Below are positions 49,581 to 61,216 of a stretch of DNA of 64,000 bases, one piece after another. The notes below the pieces were generated by a model, which was given only the letters and a program-made list of their open reading frames with translations, made no database searches and had not been told where the DNA came from. A program made the translations under genes and the position numbers. Each line of letters starts with the position of its first letter. The first letter of the stretch is position 1. The DNA lies in NCBI GenBank assembly GCA_949710005.1, contig OX453275.1, positions 25,418,718 to 25,482,717 of the forward strand, written 5' to 3'. The stretch comes from Ricordea florida (taxonomy: Eukaryota > Cnidaria > Anthozoa > Corallimorpharia > Ricordeidae).

Positions 49581-50940
49581 TATACAAAACGTTTTTAATT
49601 TAAAAGCGTTTGAAAAAATGAAGAGCAAAACTCAGGCTTCTGTAGTGAGTTTCTTAGCACTCAGTCACTCTATGCTTTCTCTCTTTCACCCTAGATTACC
49701 GCTGAGGTTGATGGGACATCTTTTGCGAAAATACCGTGACAAATTTTGAAGTCTACCCAACGTTAATAACTTATTAGCCCGAAAAGTAGATACGTAACAG
49801 TTTTGATACCGTATTTGTTTGTATTCGCTAATTTGCTTTTCTGATTCACCGAATATTGGACAATATGAAAGTTTGGAAATAAGTTTAGCAGGTGGAGAAG
49901 ACAATGGTGCAAGCTTGTGTTGCAGCGTCGGTTTTGTTAAATATGAATTATTTAGCGTGAAGTGTCAGTTGAGGTAACGAGTTGGCAGAATAGTGAAGCT
50001 CACTTGACGTAAAAGTTGAGGCAAAATAATCCAGCGTGTAAGAGTGGTTTGTCTTGAAAGGAAAATGCTTTTCTGCACCACTGTGGTCTTTTTATTGGCT
50101 GCAACCAGAGGCAAGGTTTTGGGTTCGGAGGGGTGTTCTTAATTATTTCATAGATCCGAGGAACACATTCTGAAACAAAGTAGAAGTTTGCAACAAGTGA
50201 TGTGCGAGTATTTCAGCTCAGTATACCAATTTAATCTATGCAGGGAAATTAAGATACAGGTGCAAAAGACTCAAAAAACAAAAAAGTGTTATAGAAAAAA
50301 GGCTGGTTTTGCGACATTTCTTTGCGACGAAAATATCTATAACAAAATTGTTTTCAGCTCTGATTATTTCTCCTCCTTTCAAAAAAAAAATTAACATCTA
50401 ACATTCTTGCTTTTCAAACCCACGGCCAAGTCAAAACTCCACTTTTAAGAACAGACGTTCAGTCCGAGACGAAAGTACTAAATTTGGCTTCTTGTTCTCC
50501 AAAAACTCTGTAATCAAGGTGTGTTCAAATGTTTGTAAGTTGCATTCAAATCTAGTACAAACCCAAAATTCTCTCTCAATTGAAATTAAATTACGCTTCA
50601 AAGAGTCTTAATAGGTTTTTGAGTCTCGGTAGCTTGAAAAATTTGTCGTAAGTCTCGAGAAGAGAGTCTTAGGGATAGCCACTTGTGGGCTCATGTGTCA
50701 ACTCATCGAGGTGACGTGATTTATTTGGAAGCTGTTCTGGTAGCCCGCATATTTTTGGCGGGAAATTGCGTTGACGATTGAAAAAGAAATTTTCAGTTCA
50801 TTGTCTTTTGAGACACAATATTACTACTCTACACTGTTAAAGTTTTACTAAAGGATAAACGAAACAATTTCTATTGCTATGTCAACAAACAATAGCAGAG
50901 AAAATATAATTTGCAGAACACAGGGTTGAGGTGAAGAGCA
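49581..50940. other. No supported gene
   Basis: Short frames only; no recognisable motif. Confidence 0.4.
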
Positions 50941-50973
50941 ACGGGAAAGAGAGCAAGAATTAACTGAGGAAGA

Positions 50974-51261
50974 ATGAGGGAAGTAGATCGCCAAAGAAGG
51001 CTCGCTCGGGAAAGAGAAAGGAGACGAAATTATAGCGAAGAACGCCGACAAGCAGAAAGAGCCCGGGCTCGAGAAAATAGACAAAATGTTAACGAAGAAC
51101 GCCTAGAAGCGGAAAGATTCCGTGCTGTGGAAAACAGACAAAATTGTAGCGAAGAATGCCGAGAAGCGGAAAGACTTCGTGCTGTGGAAAACAGACAAAA
51201 TTTTAGCGAAGAAAGCCGAGAAGTGGAAAGACTCCGTGCTATGGACCACAAATTTGCATAA
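50974..51261 (+). CDS. Tandem-repeat arginine/glutamate-rich ORF
   Basis: 95 codons, made largely of 20-residue (60-bp) repeats of the ENRQNxSEE-REAER-RA type. The composition resembles the arginine-rich starts of some transposon helicase proteins, but no domain follows. It may be a simple-repeat frame without function. Confidence 0.3.
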   Translation: MREVDRQRRLARERERRRNYSEERRQAERARARENRQNVNEERLEAERFRAVENRQNCSEECREAERLRAVENRQNFSEESREVERLRAMDHKFA

Positions 51262-52593
51262 GTTTTGTCTGCATAATATTTGCTCACTGATGCGTGACTC
51301 AGCACTCGCACTTTCCACTTTCCCTTAAACTTGACACTTGACTTGGAAAACCGACTTCTAAACAAACCTTCTTCAGAAAAATGATCTTCTGAATGCACTA
51401 CTTTTGAATGAGAAGCAAACTGATGAAAGATTTCAAATTTTTATGTCCTTTAATCATATAAACATCTCCCCTGTCGACGGCTAAGAAATACTCCCGCGGG
51501 AAATTTTTTTGGCGGCAAATTGCAGAATGTAGCGCTTTCACTGGCAGTTTTTCGCGTTGTCGACGTTGTCATTTAGTGTGTCGATTGAGAACTTTGGTTT
51601 CAACGCCGTTGTTTTCGTAAAAAATGTTCTTCTAAATTGTAAAATGTCTCAAATGTATGTTAGTCATTCACGTGTTGCGTTGGACCAGGTCTACTTATAG
51701 TTCACACTTTTACGGTTATTTATTTCTTTTGTTAAGTAACTACCGCTGATTGTAGTGAATAAATGAAGGCAGTAATTTTTTAAACTTACAATGTAATTAA
51801 GAAAAGAATAATTAATAATTATTTTTTCATTCTCGTGAAAAATGTTTTTCGGGCTGGTAGATGTTGGTTACAGCTTGCCCAAAGGGCAAGCTGTAAAATT
51901 AATTTTCTTTGCACCCTGCTTGGAGTAAACATTTATTTTACCGAGGTGTTCGTTTTAACACGAAAATGACAAGAGTTGTGTCCTACATTTCCCAGTAGCG
52001 TGTACAAATCTTTTAAATACATTTACGCAAATAGAATGGTTAATTTCATCAGGAATAGAATACAGTACATTGATAATTTGTGTTTTTTGTAGAATATACT
52101 CCATGACTTTGTAGGTAGAAAGACCGTTCTAATGGCAGACGAAAGTTTGACACTTAACTATAGTTAAAAACGTTTGTGAATTCCTTCGCAATATTTTAGA
52201 ATGGTTTTACAGTTTAAAGTGAAATGAAAGTACTAACGGGAGCCCCGCTTTTAGGCTTGGCTAAATCTATATATTATATTATACATTATAAAATGTTCGA
52301 GTAATTGCGCGCGCTGTGATTGGTCAGTTCGAGTTCATTATAACTCCATAAAGCACTCTGCTTACGTCACGCGCGTGCATTATAACTCAACATATGCACG
52401 CAAGCTACGTCACGAAATAACAAAACGTTTGTTTCTTGCCACAAAGGGAACGATTTTACTTTTCATTCAGCATTTAAGCCAATAAAAAGAAAGCATGTAC
52501 ATGTAAGGAGAATACTTATTGTGATTAATTAAAATTCGCAATCCTTTTCTTGTTTAATATGTCTTTATGTTAATGTGGTGGTTTACATTTTAT
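51262..52593. other. No supported gene
   Basis: Intergenic DNA. Near 52290-52400 it has GCGCGCGCTGTGATTGG and CACGCGCGTG, palindromic words typical of cnidarian repeats. Confidence 0.4.
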
Positions 52594-52790
52594 AAAAGAA
52601 ATAAAAAAACGCGCCCTTCGTGCATTGTTGAGTTATATAAGCACTTGGGAATTTTTAAGAACACTCGAGAAGTGCGAGAAGCACTCGGCTGCGCCTCGTG
52701 CTTCTCTATGCACTTCTCTGGTGTTCTTAAAAATTCCCGCGTGCTTATATAACTCAACAATGCACTCGGGCGCGTTTTTTATTTCTATAA
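52594..52790. repeat. Large perfect-like hairpin (foldback repeat)
   Basis: Arms of about 90 bases share TGCATTGTTGAGTTATATAA and GAATTTTTAAGAACAC with their complements on the other side of a short GC-rich loop near 52690. It would fold into one long stem. Confidence 0.85.
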
Positions 52791-53120
52791 GAACGATAGA
52801 TAGAACAGATTTGTTTTTCTCCTGTACCACTGGCGCCAGGCTTGCTTGTTTTCTTTTTTATAACTTTTTAAACCGCCGATTTTTTCCAAGTTAACCCGTT
52901 CACAGTTCATTACAAATTTTAGGTGGCAATTTTTTCGTTGTGCACTCGCGTCTTCCAGAAAACCTGAAAAATACTCATTTGACGTTGCTGTTTTGCAGAA
53001 GACGGCAAAGAAATCTACCAGACTGTATTTTGCACGTGCAGTTTCATTGTTTCGCTCATCAACGGTATTGCTTGGTGCCGCTGTAGTCGACGTGCCCGTT
53101 TCAAACGTCGAACTTTTCAT
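52785..53120 (-). other. Unassigned open frame next to an inverted repeat
   Basis: 111 codons with KYSLVDFFAVFCKTATSNEY, FVMNCERVNLEKIGGLKSY and AWRQWYRRK. The composition is protein-like, and I recall similar stretches in repeated cnidarian sequences, but no family can be named. It may be an exon of a repeat-borne gene. Confidence 0.35.
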
Positions 53121-53212
53121 GTGCTGAATCTAATGCTAATTAAGAAAATCTTTTGTTCGAGGTAATTTTCTCTAAATTGGACACATGAAAAGTTCGACGT
53201 TTGAAACGGGCC
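53094..53212. repeat. Inverted repeat with 29-bp arms
   Basis: GCCCGTTTCAAACGTCGAAC and the following TTTTCATGTG at 53094 are matched by CATGAAAAGTTCGACGTTTG with AAACGGGC at 53184-53212. The arms flank about 60 bases. Confidence 0.75.
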
Positions 53213-53499
53213 TTTTGGATTAATTTAACAAACTATGCCTATGGATAAACGTCACGAACTGAAAGAGGAAACTAAGCATTCAGAGAAAGTTAGATTTATC
53301 GAGACAGAGTTGTTCTGAACTTTCCTGTGTATTTTTCACGATGATTCAGCGTGTGTCGTGCTTTTTTGTTAATAGGGAGTTTAAGATGCAGGAAAGCGGA
53401 CGCCTTGAAGAACGCCGAGCTCGAAGAGGGACTGGGTCAAGTACACGGTTTTCGTGGCGGCAAAATTAAGTTAAACGGCGATTGGATGTGGGCACGGTG

Positions 53500-53725
53500 G
53501 AGGAAAAGGAGTTTTATGATACCAAATTCGCGTTATGGATTGACTTAAGGACTAACCCAGACAACGCTATCCACGGCAGTGGCCCTATCGGTGAATAGCA
53601 CCAGGGATGGTGCTAGACTCGTTATTAGGAGAGAGACTACTAACTAAAACAGGAGAGAGGTATTTACTGTCAGTGACTCCTTAATGGAGATAATGAATGG
53701 TGAATGAAAATCTATTAAGTACTAA
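53500..53725 (+). pseudogene. MCP: Relic C capsid protein, C-terminal remnant
   Basis: KEFYDTKFALWIDLRTNPDN and a later SLMEIMNG in another frame match the last fifth of the MCPs at 12119-13363 and 39179-40417. Broken by stops and at least one frameshift. Confidence 0.75.
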
Positions 53726-53736
53726 CTGATATCATC

Positions 53737-54533
53737 ATGAGCCTTTGTGAAAACTGCGGTGGAAATTATCTAGTCCAGGTGGAATTAGATACTGTTTGTT
53801 TCGGTTGCGGAGCCAATTTCGGTAGTTACATAGATTGTACTCCTGAATGGATGAATAAAGAGGATGGTATTGATCGCAATAGATGCAATATACCACACGA
53901 CCGGAAGGCTCGTTGAGCACTGGAATTCATATTAGGCATGATGCTAACTATAGTAATGCAGAGCGTTCCTCAACGTGAACGAGCATTACGTCTCATAAAT
54001 CAGACGATATACACTATGTCTGCGTAAACAATAATATTTCAGAATGTATTATACAGCGTGCCAAACACCAGTACAATAGGCTATTAGACAGTCTCCGAAA
54101 AAAGAAATTACCGAGACCAAGAGGAAAACACGATTTGGGATTACAGGCGGCAAGCGTGTATTTCGCCTTAAGGGAATACGGTAAACCCCAAACATATAGA
54201 GAAGTGGCCAAATTTCTGGGGATAAGACCCAATTATGTTATAATTAGTAGAGTGATGAAAATTTCATGTGAGCTCTCTATTACATATTCTGATTATATTG
54301 AATATTGCTGCCGAAATTTAGATCTAAACTCGGATTCGATAGATCTGGTTTACCAATTGGCTGATCATGTTGACGAGTTACTCCTTATTGACAGAAACCG
54401 CCCGCCGACCACAGTTGCAACATGCATCTATTATATAGTAGTGGAATATGATTTGCTAGTGGATATTAGCCAGATATATCTCATATATGTAGGGTTACTG
54501 GATCTACTATTAGAAGGTTATATCGACTATTAA
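53737..54533 (+). pseudogene. TFIIB-like transcription factor, frameshifted
   Basis: The first frame (53737-53916) is a zinc ribbon with CENCGG and CFGCG, as at the start of TFIIB/TFB. Later frames (about 54040-54533) give two cyclin-like repeats. The first has LGLQAASVYFALREYGKPQT then YREVAKFLGI; the second has RPPTTVATCIYYIVVEYDL. Stops or frameshifts lie near 53916 and about 53990-54040. Giant viruses encode TFIIB homologues, whereas I know of none as a standard Polinton gene. A and B have no counterpart between capsid and ATPase. It would recruit RNA polymerase to viral promoters. Confidence 0.75.
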
Positions 54534-54545
54534 TTAGATATAGAG

Positions 54546-55185
54546 ATGGATGAGTTAATTAAGAAATAAGTTACCATGGCCTTATTATTACAGGACCAAC
54601 CAATTGCGGTAAAACTCAATACTTATTCGATCAATTACGCGGAACAATTAGAGGTGCATTTGAAAACAATGTTCTTATTTGCCCAACTTATATTTCTAAA
54701 CGGACTTATCGCGGTTTTGCTAAAAACGATAGGTCAGTGATTTATAGTCGCATCTCCGGATGCAAGTAATAGTGATGAGATTGACCAATTCAGTGTTAAC
54801 TGATTGTGAAACTTTGTTTTCGGGTACTTATACATTAATCATTTTAGATGATTGCGCTGCCAGTATTGAAGTTAAACGGAGAAGTAATATGTTTATTAGC
54901 CTAGCTTTTTCTGGTAGACATCAGGGTTTATCAGTTTCGGTATTAACCCAAGAATTAACTTCCATTGCAAAACAATTTAGAGGTAATGTTGCGGGAGTCG
55001 TGGCAATTCATAATCCATCCCAAATAGGTACCAAAATGCTGTTTGAAGATTTTTCTGGAGATTTAGATCCGGAAACTCGTAAACGATTTGTAGAGCTGTT
55101 GAGATCAGAAAAACATTCTAGATTATGTTTGTTTTTAAGATTTCCATTTCAATGCTATCTAGAGATTCCCGAGGTTAGTGGCTGA
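54546..55185 (+). pseudogene. ATP: Relic C packaging ATPase, frameshifted
   Basis: It starts MDELIKK, then shifts frame; the Walker A GPTNCGKT is readable near 54592 and LICPTY after it. Another shift at about 54735-54760 leads into the open part with LIILDDC (Walker B) and VLTQE. Homologue of 13449-14078. Confidence 0.85.
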
Positions 55186-55189
55186 AGAA

Positions 55190-55651
55190 TATATGGAGAG
55201 TTCAACTCTGAGAGCGAGGTAACAAAAGATAACCTTGAAGACGATCTTGAAGCCAAAAGAGAAAGTTTAGCTATTTTAGCGAGTTTGGGAGCTACCAAAG
55301 AATATTTAGGTCAAAAACTTTCTCGCAAAAACGTAGAAAAATATTATAGTCGTTATTAAGTTGTTTTAGGGTATCAAGTGAATAGTGGGTTAGTAGATTC
55401 AGCCCTATATGTCACATCTAGAGTGATGAGTTATCTGTTACCAATATGACTGTGGAAGTTTGTGCAATGATCTTCAAGAAGACCAACTGCTTTATCGTGA
55501 GCTAAGTAACATTGCGGGATTATTAGTTATTAAAGGTGGAAGATTGGTAGAATTAGCTAGCGGATTATTCAAAGTTGCTGAGCACATAAAATTAGGAGAA
55601 GAAGATGAGAATGCTAGCAAAATCGTAGAACTTGATAGCACAGCCGGCTGA
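55190..55651 (+). pseudogene. Relic C homologue of the 179-residue protein
   Basis: Readable pieces: KRESLAILASLGATKEYLG, NSGLVDSAL, then the open end GGRLVELASGLFKVAEH. Interrupted by stops near 55360 and 55448. Confidence 0.75.
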
Positions 55652-55691
55652 GAAGGTTAATTAAAGATTACTAGAGCATTTAATTATATTT

Positions 55692-56069
55692 ATGGCAGAA
55701 CCTGTTAAAGAGACTGAGCAGATTACTAAAGAACCGAATCTAGTGATGTTGGAAAAAATACATCCTAAGAAAGTAGAACTGAGCAGGAAAGAGGTTACAG
55801 GAATACAATGAACGAGCTAGAGAGGCTTTAAAAAGAGAACCGAACATGAAGGAGAAATGGAAATACGCGAAACACAATCAAGTCCACGCATTGTGGATAC
55901 AAGTTTTACAACAGCCATCTCTTTAATCGCTATGGGTCTAACAGCATTAGATTTATTTATGCGATATTTCTTAAAGCCAAAACCGGAAAAGGAACTAGTT
56001 AAAACTGTAGAGCCGGAAACACCTAAACCAGAACCTGAAACTAAACGAGTTCAAATAGGAATGCTATAA
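55692..56069 (+). pseudogene. Relic C single-pass membrane protein
   Basis: Starts MAEPVKETEQITKEPN, breaks near 55810, and resumes with the membrane segment FTTAISLIAMGLTALDLFMR. TTAAAGATTACTAGAG lies upstream. Homologue of 14903-15424. Confidence 0.7.
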
Positions 56070-56116
56070 GTTAAGCTATTTGAAGATTCCATAATTTAGA
56101 CTTAGTCTTTAATATT

Positions 56117-56347
56117 ATGTCAGGTGAACAGAATAAGTTGGTACAAACAGTGATGGAGCGTCCGTTTTAGTTGGAATATCAGCAGGAGTTGGTTATATTC
56201 ATTGGTGAAAAGTTATTGAAGGAATCGTTTCTAAATGATCCCAGTCGTAGCATTACAAATTACGCTAATTGGGTCGCGGTTTTAGCTGCAAGCATGGCCT
56301 TAAAAGATTATCTGGAAACTCAAAAGATTCTACCTAAAAGTATCTAA
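56117..56347 (+). pseudogene. Relic C 72-residue-type hydrophobic protein
   Basis: Starts MSGEQNKLVQTVM; a frameshift and stop follow near 56165. Later NDPSRSITNYANWVAVLAAS matches 15463-15681. Confidence 0.7.
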
Positions 56348-56362
56348 TTAATCAATATACAG

Positions 56363-56756
56363 ATGGCATCGATAGCATTAATGATTGGTGGAGCTATTTT
56401 AAATGCTACTGCTTTCGTTGGAGGCAGTTATCTCGCAAAATTTCTATCTGGTGGTAATGTTGACGAGGAACGGAAGAGACATGATAAGGCTATTGAAAAA
56501 TATCAAAAAAATCATATTGAATACCTGGAAAAGCGACAGAAACGGATGGATTGGTACGAGCAGCAAAAAGATAATAAATATCAGGCTCAGCAAAACATGT
56601 CAGATACTGATAAGGCATTGCAATTATATAGCCAGACACACCCTGATTATACGTTACGCGAGCCTCATTTTTCAGATTATTATAGGCACAGTAGCAGTTT
56701 CTGTTGGCGGTGGAATGTTAGCACTGGGTTATCTAGCAAGTCGATTCTTATAATTT
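56363..56756 (+). pseudogene. Relic C 139-residue-type protein, frameshifted near the end
   Basis: Open from MASIALMIGGAILNATAFVG to the SDYYRH region, then the hydrophobic end (GGGMLALGYLASRFL) is in another frame after about 56695. Homologue of 15734-16153. Confidence 0.75.
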
Positions 56757-56783
56757 AGAGATTCCATGATCCGATTATATTAA

Positions 56784-58127
56784 ATGACCGAAGGAGGATT
56801 AGATTTTCCAGATCCCGATGATACCAATCCATTTGGTTTGGATGACGGTCATGGAGACATAGAAGATTCTAAAGTACTCAACCAAGATGAAAATACAATA
56901 GAAACATCAACAACACAGAGTCAATTGAGGGTACAGCACCCTATTTTATCTCCTGTAAATACTGAATTGCGGCCGATGGAGGCTAAATATGATGAACAAG
57001 TGGCAGATCGCGAAGTTTGGGAAATAATTAAGAACGAATTGCCTAAAGCTGACCGGAACAATGGTGTATTTACTGCACGGATAGATGAGTGGGGTAGTGT
57101 TTTAGTGAAACATATTGGTACAGATAAGAGATTGCTTGAGCACACTTTGTTGGATTACCGCGGAAAATTAAATTCTTAGATTAGGCAAAAAGATAATGGC
57201 AGCCCTTGGACCGCAACAACAGAGGAGATCCTTAAAGAAAATGAACGCTGTAAAGAAGCACTTGCAGATTATAAGTCACGTTATCAAGGGTTATTCCAAG
57301 CGGCAGAGAGTTTGTGTTTTCAGGTTCTGACAAGTGAACAATAGATCCAAATTTATCAGAGAAGGATACGAGAATTGCAGAGTTTAAATGAGAAACTACA
57401 TGGAGAGCAAGCTGAAAGAGAGGGTGTTGAAAGAGAGCTGATTAAGTTACGTGAGCAATTAGAAAGAAAGCAAAGCATAAGAAATGAAACTAAAGGCCGG
57501 TTGGTGGAGGCAGTTAATAAAACACAACAAACTGAAATACAAAACAAGGAACTAAGGAAAATAATAGATAAACTGAATAAAGAGATTGACCAACTCAAAA
57601 AAACCTTAGATAAAAGCGAAGAAAATAAAGCTGAACTCAAACAAGTTAAGGCGGAAAGAGATAAAGTTATAAAGCAATGTAAGGAACTAAAAGAGCTTTG
57701 CAAGAGACAAGGAAATGTAACTGATAAACAAATCAGTGAAAAAGAAAGGCAGAATGAGGAAATAAGAGATAGAATGTCATTGAGGGATCGAGTAAAGGAG
57801 ATTTTTAAGAAATACGGCTTCACAGCTTTTGCTATGCTTAGTGCTGTTGGTGTGGTTATTGGGATTATCGTAGCAAATCTAAAGACAGGATTGACAAATG
57901 TGGCAAAGGGCGTTGGTAACGGGCTATAGGCGATTGGAAAACAGCTTGGTAACATATTACGTGGAAAACAGCTTGGTAACATAATACCCGGAATGATTGG
58001 TTCCATAGCGAGTTTCGTATTCAGAACAGGAGGTGAAGTTGTCGGATTCTTAGCAAAAAATGCATGGCTATTAATAGTAGCATTGCTTGTATTTGCTATG
58101 GAGCAATTTAAACGTAAGAATAAGTAA
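56784..58127 (+). pseudogene. Relic C coiled-coil and membrane protein, broken
   Basis: The N-terminal acidic part (56784-57179) ends at a stop. The coiled coil is open again from 57375 and the conserved end begins RVKEIFKKYGFTAFAMLSAV. A TAG at 57927-57929 and a short direct duplication (GGAAAACAGCTTGGTAACAT twice, 57937 and 57963) precede the last membrane segment. Confidence 0.75.
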
Positions 58128-58171
58128 GCTACCACATAATATTTTTAAGAGTTCGTAACTGAGTTATATAA

Positions 58172-58609
58172 ATGGGCAACTTAACATTTCAGACTGAGTT
58201 ACGAGATAGAGGTAATGGAGGAAAATTCAGACTAGCACAGGCGCGGGAGATATTACAAAGTCTAGAACATGAAATCACGCATTATGAAAGTACAAGGAAG
58301 AAATATAAGAGGCTCAGGAATCTAGCGGTGGGAGCCACGGCGGGAATTTCCATAGTACTCTCTATAACTGGATTTAGTATTATCCTTGACAGGATTGGGG
58401 CTGTTGGTGGTTTATTCGGGGTTATTGGTAGTACTACATCTGTTGTAAAATTTTCTATAAAGATAGCAAAACATGCGCGAAAAACTGACCCAATTAGCTC
58501 GAACAACGTTAATATATTTGAGGATTTGATGTCGCGATGTTTAAATGACGATAAAATATCTGAACAAGAATTTACACTTATCCTGGTGGAAGAAAGAAAA
58601 TACAAATAA
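58172..58609 (+). pseudogene. Relic C glycine-rich membrane protein, probably truncated
   Basis: 145 codons with IVLSITGFSIILDRIGAVGG and a shortened helical tail that ends earlier than in A or B (DDKISEQEFTLILVEERKY). Confidence 0.65.
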
Positions 58610-58718
58610 GATGAAGCTTGGCATCAGAGAAAATGAGAGTAGATACGGGCGATATCAGAACTGGCGTCTGGAAGGAAATGATAGAGGAAGTTAAAAGATC
58701 TTATTTTATTATGATAAT

Positions 58719-59240
58719 ATGACATTACTTGATGAATTCAAGAAGCAATATCGAAATGCGGGTATGTCAAAGTTTAAATTTGTTTCCGACAGCAGCGGCG
58801 GATATTTCTACTGGAAGCCATATAAGCTTTATAAGCATTAATTATGAGTTACGAAGACTTGACGGGGAAAAAATGGGCTGATTATCTTCCCAGTGATATA
58901 CAAAGTGAATTAGATACAGATCTTGGTCTTATTAAATCAGTACCTGATAATACGGAGAAGGGTATAATAAATACAGTTAACAAAAGTATTGAATTAGTTA
59001 ATGAATTTAAAAAGCGGTACCCGAGAGCTGATATGTCTAACTTGAAGTTTCAATTCGTTAAGGATAATCATGCCGGAAGTATCTACTGGGTATACAATAG
59101 ACTGACGTCGTGATGATTTATTTAGGAAAACTTGGACTGAATATCTCAGTCCTGAAGTACAGACTAAATTAAATAAGGATCTTGGTATTACTTCAACTAT
59201 TAGTACTAAGAGTTCATTCCCAGATAGTAAATTTTTATCA
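58719..59240 (+). pseudogene. Relic C 511-residue-type gene with duplicated N-terminal module
   Basis: Two tandem versions of the N-terminal module are readable. The first has LLDEFKKQYRNAGMSKFKFV, GGYFYW and then MSYEDLTGKKWADYLPSD; the second has LVNEFKKRYPRADMSNLKF, then TWTEYLSPEVQTKL. Stops separate them and the gene ends at the repeat junction near 59240. Confidence 0.65.
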
Positions 59241-59248
59241 TGGTGCCA

Positions 59249-60289
59249 CTTTAAAGGTGAGAAACAATTATGGTAATTTGTGAGTGATATTGTTTGCAAC
59301 GCTATAAATGTCTGGGACGACATCTATGGACCGCCGACCGGTTAGCTCAGTTGGTAGAGCACCGTACTACCGTGCGGGAGGTTGCGGGTTCAAACCCCGG
59401 CCGGACCAACACTCAGGGTCTTGAAAATAACTGAGGAGAAAGTGCTGCCTTTCCAATGACATCTGTCAATGGTTAGACTTTCTAGTCTTCTCGGATAAGG
59501 ACGATAAACCGTAAGACCCGTCTCACAACACTTGTTCCTAATAATCTGTGGGACGTTAAAGAACCCACACACTGCTCGAAAAGAGTAGGGGACGTAGTTC
59601 CCGGTGTGGTGGTCCGTCTAGGTGTGGTTTCATCTGACAATTCATACATGGGTTGGGTGGGTGTGTGAGATCATATATGGACTGATAGCGGCAGCCAGAG
59701 GCGCCTTTACATGCTGACGTCCGATCTCACCCAATAGAAGTGTAAAGCGCCTTTGAACATATTCACATATGAGAAAGTGCGCTATATAAATTAATTATCA
59801 TTATGTCTGGTTTACGATCGTTACTTAGAAACCTGTTAATCATAATATTGATAAGACTGATCAAAGGTCAGAGATACAATCATTTGTTAGATATGTAAGG
59901 ACCTTTGCTTTAAGTGAAAGAAAAATTTTACTTATGCGTTTGACATTCTTAAAACTGTAGTTTCAGAATTACTTACAGCTAGCGAGTTATTTCACAAGTT
60001 GGAAAGGTAGCCACCTGTTGTGAAAACAATTGGGTTATTTACCGCTAAATTTTATATCTGTAAGTGTAAACAAAACACTACACAACTTTCATTACGAGTT
60101 TGCAAAGCTGAAGTTAGGTCCACTTAATGACTGATCAGAACGAGAAGTTAGTTGTGATAGGAAATAAGTTTACATGGTTTGATCCATAAATGAGAACTGA
60201 GTTGGAGCCACGCTGTGTATCAAAACAAACACTTCATACTGAAGTACAGTATCATTCAGTAACTTTCCGTAGAATGATCATGCAAGTCG
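59249..60289 (+). repeat. Inverted repeat arm 1 (with SINE)
   Basis: Apart from the SINE at 59331-59803, this arm is the reverse complement of 61217-61783 (about 567 bases, with small differences). It begins TTTAAAGGTGAGAAACAATT. Confidence 0.85.
59331..59803 (+). mobile_element. tRNA-derived SINE
   Basis: A tRNA-like head has an A box (TAGCTCAGTTGGTAGAG, 59343) and a B box (GGTTCAAACCC, about 59388). A body with GGGACGTTAAAGAACCCACA follows, a core I associate with the Nin-type conserved SINE domain. The 3' end GCGCTATATAAATTAATTAT is typical of LINE-dependent SINEs. The matching position in arm 2 (near 61698-61702) lacks it, giving the empty site. Confidence 0.85.
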
Positions 60290-60511
60290 TGTGGTTTGAT
60301 AGAATAATGGAAAGCTACGACCCATACACACTGCATAGTACAACACTCAGTATCATGGAGAACGTTTCAGTAGCCTTCCATTCCAAAGGATAGTCACAGT
60401 AGTTTATTTGGTTTACTGATGAGAAAGTTAAAACCACACTTTCTTGAAAATTGAAAACAACATTTTCATAGAATAAAATCGCTCAATAGACTTCCGAAGG
60501 TATGGTTTGAT

Positions 60512-60580
60512 CCATAAATGAGAACTGAGTTAGAGCCACGCTGTGTATCAAAACAAACGCTTCATACTGAATAATTCAGA
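60512..60580 (+). repeat. Direct repeat of an arm segment
   Basis: TTTGATCCATAAATGAGAAC and the following bases repeat 60178-60250 in the same orientation, up to TTCATACTGAA. Confidence 0.8.
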
Positions 60581-60589
60581 ATAATGCAA

Positions 60590-61216
60590 CGCCTTCTAGT
60601 GGATTGTATATCCGCTCAAAAAATGAAATAGTTCCTCGATTTTTGCGTCAATCAGAATACTTTAGACTGAGCTACGCGTATGGAAACAAAAACTTGAATC
60701 AATATGAATGAGGTTTGATTCGGCAAGACTTTAAGGTACAATATCACGATGCGGAAGTGCTTAAATAACCATTTTTCTTAGATCGGCGTGTTAAGTTGTC
60801 GTCTTTTAAAAATCGCGTTAACTCGACCAATTCTAGTGTTGGTTATTGGCTTCTCCCATAAAGAGAACGACTAATGGCTTGCTATCAAAGCATCAGACGA
60901 CTAAATCTTATCTTTTGCAAAGCGTTTCGGTCGAGTTCATAAAAAATGTGTGAGATGATTTATGCTATTCCGTGACCAGTAATTTATCATGCGTTCTCAC
61001 AAAGTCTTTAATTTAGTAAAGTTACATGTTTTTCTTCTTATATTTCTTCTTCATATTTTTCGTCTTCATCTTTCACTTGGTATTTACGATTTGAAGCATT
61101 GTTATCATTTCCTTTTCACGCAGTTGCAAATTAGTATCTTGTATATCCCAGGATTTCAAACAATTCTTTTTCTAAAGCTTGAACAGAGCATAAGAACAAA
61201 TGATTCATTTGAGCGA
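60590..61216 (+). repeat. Long direct repeat, copy 1
   Basis: About 625 bases nearly the same as 61968-62600, for example AATGAAATAGTTCCTCGATT and GATCGGCGTGTTAAGTTGTC. No gene seen. Confidence 0.85.

Larger units (their letters stand above)
53500..59240 (+). mobile_element. Relic C: decayed Polinton/adintovirus-like copy
   Basis: The gene order MCP end, TFIIB-like, ATPase, then the six- to seven-gene structural block follows A and B, but nearly every gene has stops or frameshifts. No polymerase, integrase or TIR is seen; the left border falls inside the MCP and the right border inside the 511-residue-type gene, next to the inverted repeat at 59249. It lacks GC-rich inserts. Sequence is more distant from A and B than they are from each other. 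Confidence 0.85.

Noticed and set aside
52785..53120. Confident host gene
   Set aside because: Composition is protein-like, but the frame overlaps two inverted repeats and no domain or splice context was found; listed only as an unassigned frame.
59331..59408. Functional tRNA gene
   Set aside because: A and B boxes are present, but the sequence is the head of a SINE with body and LINE-type tail, and the acceptor stem does not pair well.
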